This document shows positions 26,303 to 36,145 of a stretch of DNA of 64,000 nucleotides, piece after piece. The stretch is from the NCBI RefSeq assembly GCF_001659605.2, contig NC_035177.2, positions 4,898,611 to 4,962,610 of the forward strand, given 5' to 3'. The first letter of the stretch is position 1. Each line of letters begins with the position of its first letter. The stretch comes from Manihot esculenta (Eukaryota; Streptophyta; Magnoliopsida; Malpighiales; Euphorbiaceae). Position numbers and translations under genes: made by a program. A model generated the notes under the pieces. It searched no databases, was not told where the DNA came from, and saw nothing but the letters and a program-made list of their open reading frames with translations.

Positions 26303-26362
26303 ATTTATCGACCCGAATAGGAATCTATCGACCCAAATACGAATCTATCGATCCGAATTGAG
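26303..26362. repeat. Three tandem 20-bp units upstream of AHL
   Basis: Units start at 26303, 26323 and 26343 with consensus ATCTATCGACCCGAATAGGA and a few substitutions each. The core ATCGACCC is a non-A/T island in A/T-rich DNA, roughly 0.9 kb upstream of the AHL start. Confidence 0.85.
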
Positions 26363-26799
26363 ATTTGATTAGATTAATCAAACCAAAACCAGCGGACAAC
26401 TTAGCACTAAGAAAAATGGTAAAGTGAATAACATATAATAATGATCAATGTATTAAAAAAACTGTGTATATGATTTAGAGAGAAATTAAAAAGATATGAT
26501 TGGAAGGTGATGGACACGCGAGGAAGGAGGAAAGTGGGGGAAGAAATGAAAGAAGAAGTGTGATGTAATGATACAAACATTTGAGCAAATGAACCCTAGA
26601 AGGAGGAAGAGTGTGTGGGTGGGGTTAGCTGATAGATGTTGCCATGTTAGTGAGAGAGAGAGAGAGTTTGAAAGTTAGACTTTAGACTCAAATGAATGAG
26701 ATGGTAAAAAACTAACCATGGTTAAGGGGCAAAGTTGACCAAAGGTTAGTTGGGTTTTAGAGAGGGACAATTAAATATTATATTGCACAAAAACCAGAG

Positions 26800-26945
26800 G
26801 AACGAGAGTGGCCAAGTGGGGAGGTGTTGCTGCCGCGCGGGTCCCATTTTCTTTGTCTTCTCCTCCCACCCGGACGGCCCTTTCTTCCACCTTCTCATCC
26901 TTTTAGCGGCCAACTTTGCTTGACTGCCTCGAGTCTATTCTCACA
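26800..26945. other. GC-rich island upstream of AHL
   Basis: A block with GCCGCGCGGGTCCC, CACCCGGACGGCCC and TTTTAGCGGCCAACTTTG stands out from flanks that are strongly A/T-rich. No ORF is supported. It could be a distal regulatory element of AHL (about 1.4-1.5 kb upstream) or a relic of an exon. Confidence 0.35.
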
Positions 26946-26959
26946 AGTGCCACCATTTT

Positions 26960-28685
26960 GCAACTAGAAGAAACATAAAAAAAGAAAATTAATTAATTAT
27001 GAAATTTTAAGTTTATAATTTAATAATTTTATATTTTAAATGATCAATAAATAATTAATAATTTAATTTAATAATTTTTTTTATAAATTCATAAAAAAAT
27101 TTTATTATTCCCATCTTTACCTAAATATAATTAAAGAATAGATTGATTCAAAGGAAATCTTTTCATTTTTTAAAAATATTTTGAATTTAAATATAAAAAG
27201 ATTGCAATAATTATTAGAATTCATAAGTATATTTTTTTTACAATTAACTGCATTTAGTATTTAAACTGTTTAATTATACATATTATTTATTTTATATAAT
27301 TTTAAATATTTATTTTCTATTTGAGATTAAAACAAGTTAATTAATATTTTTTATTTAATTTTATAAAATATAATGATATTTTAATTAAGTAATTTTAAAA
27401 TAGAAAAATTAGTGAATTGTTTAAAAACTTGAGGGATTTAATAGTAATTATTTCAAAAAACATTTTAAGGAGAGAGAGTCTAAAAACCACATAATTTAAG
27501 GTAATTAATTAGTGGATAGAGAAAGTCTAACCAACCAATTAGTATGATGAGCTTGACACCGAAGACTAGCTACAGTCCCATGATTATTTTAATATTTTTA
27601 TTTATTTTAATATATTAAAAAAGGATGTCAAATGGGTACTCATTCATCCAATCACAAAATTCATCTAAAATTAGGTTTTTTTTTTAGAAAAAAAAATAAA
27701 TATTATTGGATATGTTTAGTTTAATGTTTGAATTAAAATTAAATATATATAGGCTTTTAATTAAACTAATATGACACAATAGCTACAGTTGTGGAAGCAC
27801 ATATTTTAATTAAAAGTCTTTTTTTAATATATATATAATTAATTTTAATTAAAATTTAAATTTAATATTTAACTTGAAAATTTCAGTGAGTTAAAAGTTA
27901 TCAATTTAATTAAATATTTTAATATTTTATTATTTCATTTATAATATAAACAGATGTAAAGCTTATTAGGGAAATTATCAAAAAATCCTAACTCCACCGA
28001 TAAACAACAGAGAAATCTCTTTAATGATAAAATATCTTTATATTTTTTTTTCCGTCAATAAAATAGTTCTTCCATCCTCTTTTCGAAAGAGAAGGAGAAG
28101 GAGAAGACTAAAGTTTTATACATGTCCTATAAACTAAAGTCATATTTTTCTAAGCTTAAATTGCATTTTTATATAGAAAAAAATAAATATACCCTTTTAT
28201 TTTTAAAATTAAATAATTTAATTCTTATATTTTAATTTTATTAAAATAAAGGAGCTTTTTATCATATTAAAAAATAAAGTATTTTCATAAATTTAATAAA
28301 ATTTAAATATATGAAATAAACTATTTATATTTTAAAAATCGAGTGAGGCCAGTGTTAAGCTTAACATTTTTTAAGATATTTAGTAGTTTCGCATAAAATT
28401 AACAGAAAATTGAATAGAGACGTGAAATTAAAATATAAAAATTATAGGTTTTAAAAAAACTGTATAAATATGTTAATTTCTATATAATTTAAGGATGAAA
28501 AAATAATTTTTTTTATTAAAGAAAAGATTTTACTAATATATAATCAATCTAGGATAAAATAAGGTCTAATCAAAGAATCAGAATAAATAAATGAAGATTT
28601 TTTTTAAAAAATATAAAACAAGGTCTAATCAAAGAATCAGAACATTACTCAACAATTTCTTTACCAAACAAAAAAATGTTAGCTG
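26960..28685. other. AT-rich intergenic DNA
   Basis: No coding signal. It includes a perfect 23-bp direct repeat (AAGGTCTAATCAAAGAATC...) at 28561-28583 and 28620-28642. Confidence 0.6.
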
Positions 28686-28693
28686 ACTAAAAT

Positions 28694-29151
28694 TAGGGGT
28701 GAGCATTCGGTCGGTTCGATTTGAATCGAAGAAACCGAAAACTGGAATTTTAGTGTTTATAAAAACCGAATCGAATCGATTTTAGTCAGAAATTGAATCG
28801 AACCGAACCGGTCTGATTCGGTTCGATTCGGTTCGATTTGATCGGTTTCAATTTTTAATAATTCTTTTTATTTTTTACATTTTATTTTTAATATTTTAAA
28901 ATTTAATTAAAATATTTTAATCTTAATATGATTTAATTTCTCTATATTATTGAAAAAACATATTATTATCATTAATCAGTTCGGTTCGGTTTTTTCTGTT
29001 TTTTTATTAAAACCGAACCGAACCGAAATAATTAAAATTTCTAAAATTAAAAATCGAACCGAACCGAAATGTATAAAAAACTAAACTAAATTTTTAAATC
29101 AGTTCGATTCGATCAGTTTTTTGATTTGAACCGAATTCGGCTCACCCCCTA
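28694..29151. mobile_element. hAT-type MITE, copy 3, with perfect 8-bp target duplication
   Basis: 458 bp, starting TAGGGGTGAGCATTCGG and ending CGGCTCACCCCCTA, so the terminal inverted repeats are clear. ACTAAAAT flanks it on both sides (28686-28693 and 29152-29159), the 8-bp duplication typical of hAT transposition. Subterminal regions are arrays of CGGTTCGATTCG / CCGAACCGAACC. The core matches the copies at 2474 and 3342 in reverse orientation. No transposase is encoded. Confidence 0.9.
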
Positions 29152-29159
29152 ACTAAAAT

Positions 29160-30451
29160 AGATCAGTGGAGTAAAATTTAATCTCTGATGCCAAAACATT
29201 TACTCATTCATCCTTCAGCTCCGTTGGATTTTATGAAAAATATTTTTTAAAAAATATTTAGGTATTTAAAAAATTTAATTAATGAAAAATATTTTTTTAT
29301 TAAATGAAAAATAAATTATTTTAAAAAAATAACTTTATTTTTTTAAAAGAGAATTCTTATTAAAATTTTTAATATAAATTTATTAATAAATTTTATTTTT
29401 TAAATTAAAATTAAATAAAGAGAAATAAGTTATTTCATTAAAATTTATGGGGAGAACTTAAATTTTTATATTTGATGAAATTAATAATATAAGATTTTAT
29501 ATTGTAAAAATTGATTTGAAATTAAAAATAAATTTTATCAAAATTATTAATTTTTTTTAAAAAATAATTTCAGGCTATTTATATTAAAATTACTCAATTA
29601 GTAACTTTATTTTTTTTTCTTTCCTCTCACCTTTATTTTTTTAAGATTGTTTTAAGTTTAAATTTGTTTGCACTTTTCTTAATTAATATTTCTCTCCTCT
29701 CATAATTTTAATTTATTTTATTTTTTTATACATATTAAGAAAGATAATTTTTTATTAATTTTTTTAATTATATTCATTTTAAAGATATTAGATTTTATTA
29801 AATATTAAAAGATATTTTAAAAAATTTTTTGAAAATAAAATAAAATAAAATAGTTATAATAATTAATTTATATGTTATTATATTATAAAAAAGAAAAATG
29901 GATAATAATTTTAAAAATTTTAAAAATAAAAGGTGAACGAAAATTATAAAATGAAGAGAGTAACTATTTTTTTTTATTTTTTAGAATTTAATTTAATTTA
30001 ATATCTAAGTATTAATATTTAATGCATCTATGACTGATATAAGAAATTTATTATATTATTTTTGATAAAAAGAGAGTATTTTAATTTAAATGGTAAAAAA
30101 GTGTAAATTTTAAATCTTAAATATTGTTGAAAATATTATAATGGGTTTCAAAAAAATATTATAACCAAATATTTGTGTGTAACGATGAAAAAATAAATTA
30201 ATTTAAATTAATTATTAATTTATTTAAAATAAAAAATAATATAAATTTTATTACCTTAAAATTTATTTAATTTATTTAAAAAATTAAATTTTAAAAAAAT
30301 AAAAAAATCCCATGAATAAAATAAATTCTAATATATACATGTATATATATATATAAAATTATTTAAATCAGCAGACTGAAATGACACTTTCTTCACCATC
30401 ATTACCATCAACATCTGCTATAATATAAAATATAAATAATATAAATAGTGG
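29160..30451. other. AT-rich intergenic DNA
   Basis: No gene, no clear element; A/T-rich throughout. Confidence 0.6.
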
Positions 30452-30770
30452 TACCCAACGTGGAGACGTTACCGTGTGCAGGGTTCCTGGGCTATATAGA
30501 ATTAAAGTAGCGCCTCTACGAACAGCTTAAACTTTTGGTAGAATGGTATGCGCCCTAACGGTATCAGAGCCAGGTCACGGGTTTGAGCCGTGGGGAAGGA
30601 AGGGGGAAAAAGTGATTTAATCTAAAAAAGTGTACCCAAAAGAGTGTGCCTCCCCAAAGTAACACCCAACGTAGAGACATTACCATGTGCAGGATTCCTG
30701 GGCTATATAAGATTAAAATAGTGCCTCTATTAACAGCTTAAACTTTTGGTAGAATGGTATGCGCCCTAAT
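30452..30770 (+). mobile_element. TRIM-like miniature LTR retrotransposon
   Basis: Two direct repeats of about 105 bp (30454-30558 and 30665-30769) share CCCAACG at the left and GCGCCCTAA at the right. They flank an internal segment of only about 106 bp. The internal segment starts with GGTATCAGAGCCAGG, the complement of initiator tRNA-Met, and contains a purine-rich GGGGAAGGAAGGGGG. This is the layout of a terminal-repeat retrotransposon in miniature: no protein, moved by others. The repeats differ at about ten sites, mostly G/A and C/T, so the copy is old. No target duplication was recognised. Confidence 0.7.
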
Positions 30771-30911
30771 GAGGTTTTTATAAACAGATTTAACTAAAAC
30801 AAATACTGTAATACCTAAAACAATACAATGAAAATATATAACTTTACCAGAAGAATGGATTTTAGAAGGTATAATACTTCCACCAGAACAAGAAAAGTAA
30901 AATAAAATACA

Positions 30912-30917
<6 letters not shown>

Positions 30918-30946
<29 letters not shown>
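30918..30946. repeat. (TA)n microsatellite
   Basis: About 14 TA units between the TRIM-like element and the LINE relic. Confidence 0.9.
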
Positions 30947-31014
30947 CTTTCTTTTTAAAAGTAAAACTACTGATTATATTAATAAAATTCCATCAAACAA
31001 AAAGAGATATCATT

Positions 31015-32300
31015 CTAAACAGAAAAACGATTATACCTAATAGATTCTCTAGTCAAAATATGAGCAGTTAGAGTAGTATTACGACAAATCCATCTAACAG
31101 AAATATCAGTTCTAGAGTCTAACAAAAATTTACAATCATTTAAAATCAAATCCCTGCATAAGATAATTTTGCAAAGATGTTCCTCAAGTGTCTGTCTAAA
31201 CCCCTGCATAAGATAATTTGGTAAAGATACTTATCCTTCTTTCTCATCTCTCAAGCATAAATCATTAAAGTCTCCCGAACAAAGCCACAGAAGAGAGTTT
31301 CTATGAGATAAACCTCGAATAAAGTTCCAAGACTGACGTTGTTGTTGCGATTCTGGAAACCCATAATAACCAGTAAACCTTCATTGAACATTACCTTCTG
31401 AAACAATCGAATCAATAAAATTTGAAGAAAAGCCAACTCCAAAAACAGACACATGACTCTTCCACATTAACGAAATACCTCCTCCCAATCATTGTCTATT
31501 GACTGAGAATCAACCATCAAAATGTAAAAAATTACGAAAAAATTCCATACGAGAATTAAGAGCTTTTATTTCCATAAAAAATAAAATGTCCGACTTGTAA
31601 CTAGTAACCAAATCCTTCAATGCATTAATTGTATTGGAACTGCCGAGTCCTCGGCAGTTCCAATACAGGACGATCATTGTTTTCGGCTATCTCGACCTTT
31701 GACGAGATGAGCCGCTTCACTGTTGCCTATCAAATTAACATTCGCAGGGGTGTTGTTAGAGGCATCCTATTGAGAGGAAGAAAAACCTGTAACAACGTTA
31801 TGTTTAGTGTTTCTTGGCCTTTTTTTAGCATCATCATTTATTCGGGCTGCACTCTCCTCATCAAGCTCAAAATTCCCGACCAATTTAGCCAATGTCTCGT
31901 TATAATAACCAGAAGGGAGGTCTTTAATCAGAACCCAAAAATCAGAATGCGTTAGAGGGATATGGAGAGGATTTTCATTACCTTGTATCTCCTTCCAAAC
32001 AAGATAGAATCGATTGTACAACCAAGGGCCCCCATTCACTATATTTTCAAAATCAACATTATTAAAAAACTGAAACAGATATCTTTTTACCTCTAATTCC
32101 ATAATAGATACTCCCTCTAAAGGATGCCATAAATCTGCCAAAAATGTCTGCATATTCTGAAAATTGATTGGATTGTATGTGAGAAACATCCCCACAATAC
32201 AGAAATCATAAGTGACGATCGGAATATCTCTGCAACTCTTAATAGGGACAACAACATCTTCTTTTTCATCGATAGTCAATTGACGCAGATCGTCTTCCAT
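31015..32300 (-). pseudogene. LINE relic B: ORF1, endonuclease start and RNase H tail, internally deleted
   Basis: Minus-strand remains of one L1-type LINE. 32300-31767 encodes an ORF1 protein with a DUF4283-type domain (WHPLEGVSIMELEVKRYLFQF, NGGPWLYNRFYLVW) and is still open for 177 residues. ORF2 then begins at 31677 with an apurinic endonuclease (VLYWNCRGLGSSNT; later SLLWLCSGDFNDL) broken by stops. Near 31230 it jumps straight to an RNase H C-terminal piece (DISVRWICRNTTLTAHILTRES). The RT and most of RNase H are missing. A repeat of about 25 bp (CCTGCATAAGATAATTT) lies at 31153 and 31203, close to the junction. Confidence 0.8.
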
Positions 32301-32920
32301 AGGGAAGGGAAAAGAAGAAGTTAGGTTTAAGAAAGAGGAAAAGGTGAGAGCATTGAGCCACAGAGGGACTACAGAGGGAAACTTGCGTCGAAAGTAATCA
32401 GTAATAGTTATATATATATATATACATTATCATCTATATTTATCGAAAAAAAAAGTTGTACCTAAAGGCATATATAACTTACTGATATACCAAAATTCAA
32501 ATTTACTTTCTCAATTGGCTACTCTTAAAAAAAAGAAAAAAAAAAAAGAGAAAGCACCTCGTTCTCAATATGCAAACTTTGGCAATTAAAAGAGAGGAGT
32601 GAATTTCAAAGTCATAGCACAAGAAATTAGAAAAGACCTTACACTTTTCTTGGATGAGTTGTTAAGTTACATTGACTATTATTTACCTTAACACATCAAA
32701 ATTAAAAATATAAAACAAAATTATTATTCTTCTTATTCCATAAATACACTATTATATAGTGTATATTTAAAGCAATGACGGTAGATTATTGTTTAAACGG
32801 TAAATTATTGTCATACGTTAAACTATAATTATAAATAAATGCTAATAGTTCAAATAATCATAAAAATCTCACGTTGAAAACTTATAAAAAAAAATAAATA
32901 TAAGTGATTGAATTGTAATA
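32301..32920. other. AT-rich spacer between the two LINE relics
   Basis: Contains (TA)n near 32410-32425 and a purine run near 32527-32550. The part next to 32300 may be the 5' leader of LINE relic B. No other feature. Confidence 0.5.
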
Positions 32921-34139
32921 TTTTTTTGAAGTAAATGTAGAGAAGTTTTATTAAGCACTATCAAGTCTCAACCGAGGCAAAGTACAAGTAGGAGGTGAAA
33001 CAGTCCATTTCACCTGATCTGTCAAAGAATGGACAGCCCTAGCCAATACATGTGCTACGCCATTAGCAGATCGAGGAATATAACGAATACTAATACTATT
33101 CGCCTCATCAATTAGAGACTTACAATTATAACTAACTGAACCAAAGGCCGAGTAATCCATATAACTGGGATCAGTAATAGCATGAACGCTAAGTTGAGCA
33201 TCTGACTCCACAATCATATTGGACCATCCCTCACTTTTAATCCAGCTAAGAGCTTCTCTGATGGTTAAAGTTTCAGCAATTTTTGCTCCAACATCACCAA
33301 AAACCACCATTTGCTTAGCACAAATAAACTCTCCCAGGCTATTGCGGGTTACCATACCCAATCCAACATGGAAATGATTAAAAGTGGCTGCATTAACATT
33401 TATTTTTAAAATACCTCCAGGAGGCTTTTCCCAACTCAGCATTAAAGTCACGTCTCCATTTAAACTTGCTGGCTTTGCTCGTGCTGCAGTCCAATCTTGA
33501 AGAAAATATCGAGCAAAGGAGATCACTTGCAGAGGAGACTTCCATACTCGTTTCCAAACCAACTGGTTACGTTGTGTCCAAATAGCCCAAAAGGTGATCA
33601 AAATCACACCAGCATGCTCCAATGATGCAGGAAGTAACACAAGGGAAAGCTATTCAGATATAGTATTGACATGAGGATGAATCCAGTCTACCATAGTATG
33701 TAGCCAAAAATTCCGAGCAAAGGGGCATGAGACCAAAACATGCATTATAGTTTCAGGTGTGTTACGACAGAAATAGCAGGTATTATGTACATGGATGTGT
33801 CGTCGTTGTAGCAGCTCCAAACAAGGGACAACTGCATTACACATACGCCAAGCAAAGTTCAATACCTTGGCTGAAACATGAAGACGCCATAACTTCTTCC
33901 ACATTTGACTGTAATCAGCAGCACCTACAACATTAACTTGTGCTGTCAAAAAACGATAAGAACTTTTCACAGAAAAATTACCTTTGGCCTCCCATTTTCA
34001 TGCCCAACAATCTGAGATAGACCGACTACTTAAAGGAATCGCAGCAATAGCATTAACATCCTCATCACAAAATATGAACTGAATTAAGGACAAGTTCCAT
34101 TTGTGATCCTGAATTAAATTTGATACCAGAAGTGGAGTG
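32921..34139 (-). pseudogene. LINE relic A: 3' end of ORF2 (zf-RVT and RNase H), 5'-truncated
   Basis: Minus-strand end of a second L1-type LINE. It starts abruptly in the RT C-terminal linker. It continues through a zinc-knuckle zf-RVT region (WRLHVSAKVLNFAWR; CYFCRNTPETIMHVLVSCP) and ends with a reverse-transcriptase-like RNase H (VESDAQLSVHAI; RSANGVAHVLARA). At least two in-frame stops (near 34001 and 33649) break it. After the stop at 32951 there is AATAAA and a short A run (near 32921-32930), a normal LINE 3' end. Loss of the 5' part is typical of abortive target-primed integration. Confidence 0.85.
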
Positions 34140-34140
34140 T

Positions 34141-34335
34141 TTCTTTAATTGTTTTGATTTTTATTTTCTCTTCTCATCAAAACCCCTCTTTTTTATTTTT
34201 ATTATTTATTTTTTCTAGTCATCATTTGAAAATTCTTAGAGTCAATTCCCTATGGATTTGATCTTATTCACTCTATACACAATTCATATTTGTTGGTTTT
34301 TAATAGGTTATTTTTTGTGGCTTCGACACCCATCA
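34141..34335 (+). mobile_element. Terminal fragment of an Athila-like LTR
   Basis: The stretch GAGTCAATTCCCTATGGATTTGATC ... AGGTTATTTTTTGTGGCTTCGACACCCATCA parallels, on the opposite strand, the outer end of element B's LTRs at 39805 and 56922 (TTCTCTGTGGATACGATC ... GGTTATTTTTGACCGGCTTCGACAACC). It ends in CA at 34335. It is probably a truncated LTR of a related family. Confidence 0.5.
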
Positions 34336-35345
34336 ATGACCAAGTCGCCTATGCCATAATTCTGACGTAGAATCTCCAACTGCATTTACCTCTCCTTTGC
34401 ATATATTTGCTTGCATGAAATAGAGAGTATCTTGTCTATTTCCTCTAGCCAAAACAAGATTGCCTTTAGTAATTTTACAAGTCATGGAGACAAGAGAGCT
34501 AACACAACTAAGATCATCAGCAAGTGCACCAATAGGTATAACATTAAGTCGCATCTCAGAAACATGTATCACATTGTTAAGCCACAACTTGCACCCTGTA
34601 TTAGTATTAAAATACACCTTTCTAATGCCAATAACTTTAGCGGGGATTCATTTCCCATTCTAATATAACCAAAGTCACTAATACAAGGACATCACATCTA
34701 GTAAAGATATGATATAAGGCTCCAAAATCAATAACCCAATAGAACCTTGGTCATCGATGTGTAAACAACTATCATTAGTAGAAATGACAACATCACCATC
34801 AAATGCAATTCAAGTTATATCACTATCTTATTTCTTTTCTTCCTTTTTTCTCTTTTGCATGTTCCTTTTTCAATTTTCTATAAAATGTTCCCATATCCTG
34901 GCTTGTCACAATGATTATAAGTGATCCCTTTTCTTGACTTGGATCTCCCTTTTGATTTGTTATGACTACTGACTGTTTATTTGAATTTTGAAATTGTTTA
35001 ATCTTACTTCTACCGTGCCTTTTAGCAATAATTGCATCTGTAGGGCGCTTTGATATGTTCTTCTAGTTTCTTCATTTGACAAGCTTTCATAAACTGCATC
35101 CATGGATAGCTTGTTGTCAAGAGCTTAATTGCTCAAAGCAACCACCAAGATTTCCCAACTATCAGGAAAAGTACTAAGAAGAAAACAAGCATGTAATTCA
35201 CCAAATTCACAATATCCTTAAAATTATTGTTTTCATCCTTGTATCTCATATGAATAAGCTTCCTAATAAGAAGTTTTGTTTTGTGGGGATTTTCTCTCAT
35301 ATAAATTTGCTGATAAAGGACTATTTAGAATCCATCAGGAATTTT
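34336..35345 (-). pseudogene. Degraded Copia fragment (gag to GAG-pre-integrase)
   Basis: A minus-strand relic. 34617-34333 still reads through a protease-downstream segment to SELWHRRLGH, the GAG-pre-integrase motif. Upstream (34620-35330) broken frames retain gag-like phrases such as GKSWWLL and a run resembling a CCHC knuckle. Integrase, RT and LTRs are absent. It is unrelated in sequence to the intact Copia at 12524 beyond the shared domain. Confidence 0.6.
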
Positions 35346-35347
35346 AA

Positions 35348-36145
35348 TGTAATACTCGGCTAGACCCCGGCATCGAAATTCCTATCTTCCGGCGAAATCT
35401 CCGTTGAAATCCGAAATTCTAGGATGTCGGAGCCTTCTAGAAGGGTAAAATAAAGGTTTTCTAAAATGTTTTTATATGTTTTATGGTTTTAATGAAGAAA
35501 GAAATTGAGTTTTCAAAGAAAAAAAAGCCATGGAGGAAAAACCCAGGTTCGGCCGCCGAACCTCAAGTTTGGCCGCCGAACATTGGGAGCTTACGGAAGC
35601 TCTTTTGGCCCCCGAAGGTGGTCTGGCCAGCCACCTATAAAAGGCCCCTTATTCGAAAATGGGTGAGTTTTCTCTCTCTATTTTTGGGCATAGGTGAGAT
35701 TTCGCCCTCCTTTGGTTGATCTTATGTTTTCCTTCAAATCCTTCAAGTTTTGATGAGTTTTCACCTTTGTTTTGAAGATTTTAAGCTAAGAGCAAAGTTT
35801 TGAAGCTTGGAGACCCCCGGAGCTCGTTTTCTCCCCATCTCCAAGTTTGGGTCACACCTACCCTCGATCTTCAAGAGGTAAGTGTAGATCCACGTTTTTT
35901 TTTTTTTATGTTTTAAGTAAGTTTTAAGAAGGGGTTAAGGGTTTTAATGCATGTTTAGAGTAGATGTAAAATGTTAGGGTTTATGTTAGTTAAATGATAA
36001 ATGTATGTTTATGTGATGCTATGTTGTTGTTTGTTGGGATATAGGCTAGTTTTATGCCCCTATATGTTTAAATAAGTGTTTATACATGTTTTAGTATAGT
36101 TGAGTGCATGTTGTGAGGTTTTGGGTAGCTGGATGAGAGAGGCAG
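35348..36145 (+). mobile_element. Partial LTR F of a Tekay-like Gypsy element
   Basis: Begins TGTAATACTCGGC and runs collinear with the reverse complement of element A's left LTR. Shared landmarks are TGTAATAC at the start, TTCGGCCGCCGAA near 35548, a TATA box CACCTATAAAAGG (35636-35644) and the splice-donor-like CAAGAGGTAAGT (around 35878). It stops exactly where element A begins (36146), so A inserted into this LTR; the rest of F should lie beyond the window end. Confidence 0.8.
35636..35644 (+). promoter_or_regulatory. TATA box in LTR F
   Basis: TATAAAAGG within CACCTATAAAAGG. The same phrase is kept in element A's LTR (38115-38107, minus strand), which supports it as the LTR promoter. 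Confidence 0.7.

Noticed and set aside
30560..30600. GGTATCAGAGCCAGGTCACGGGTTTGAGCC as a tRNA gene
   Set aside because: Only the primer-site complement and a B-box-like phrase are present; no cloverleaf can be drawn, and the flanking direct repeats indicate a TRIM.
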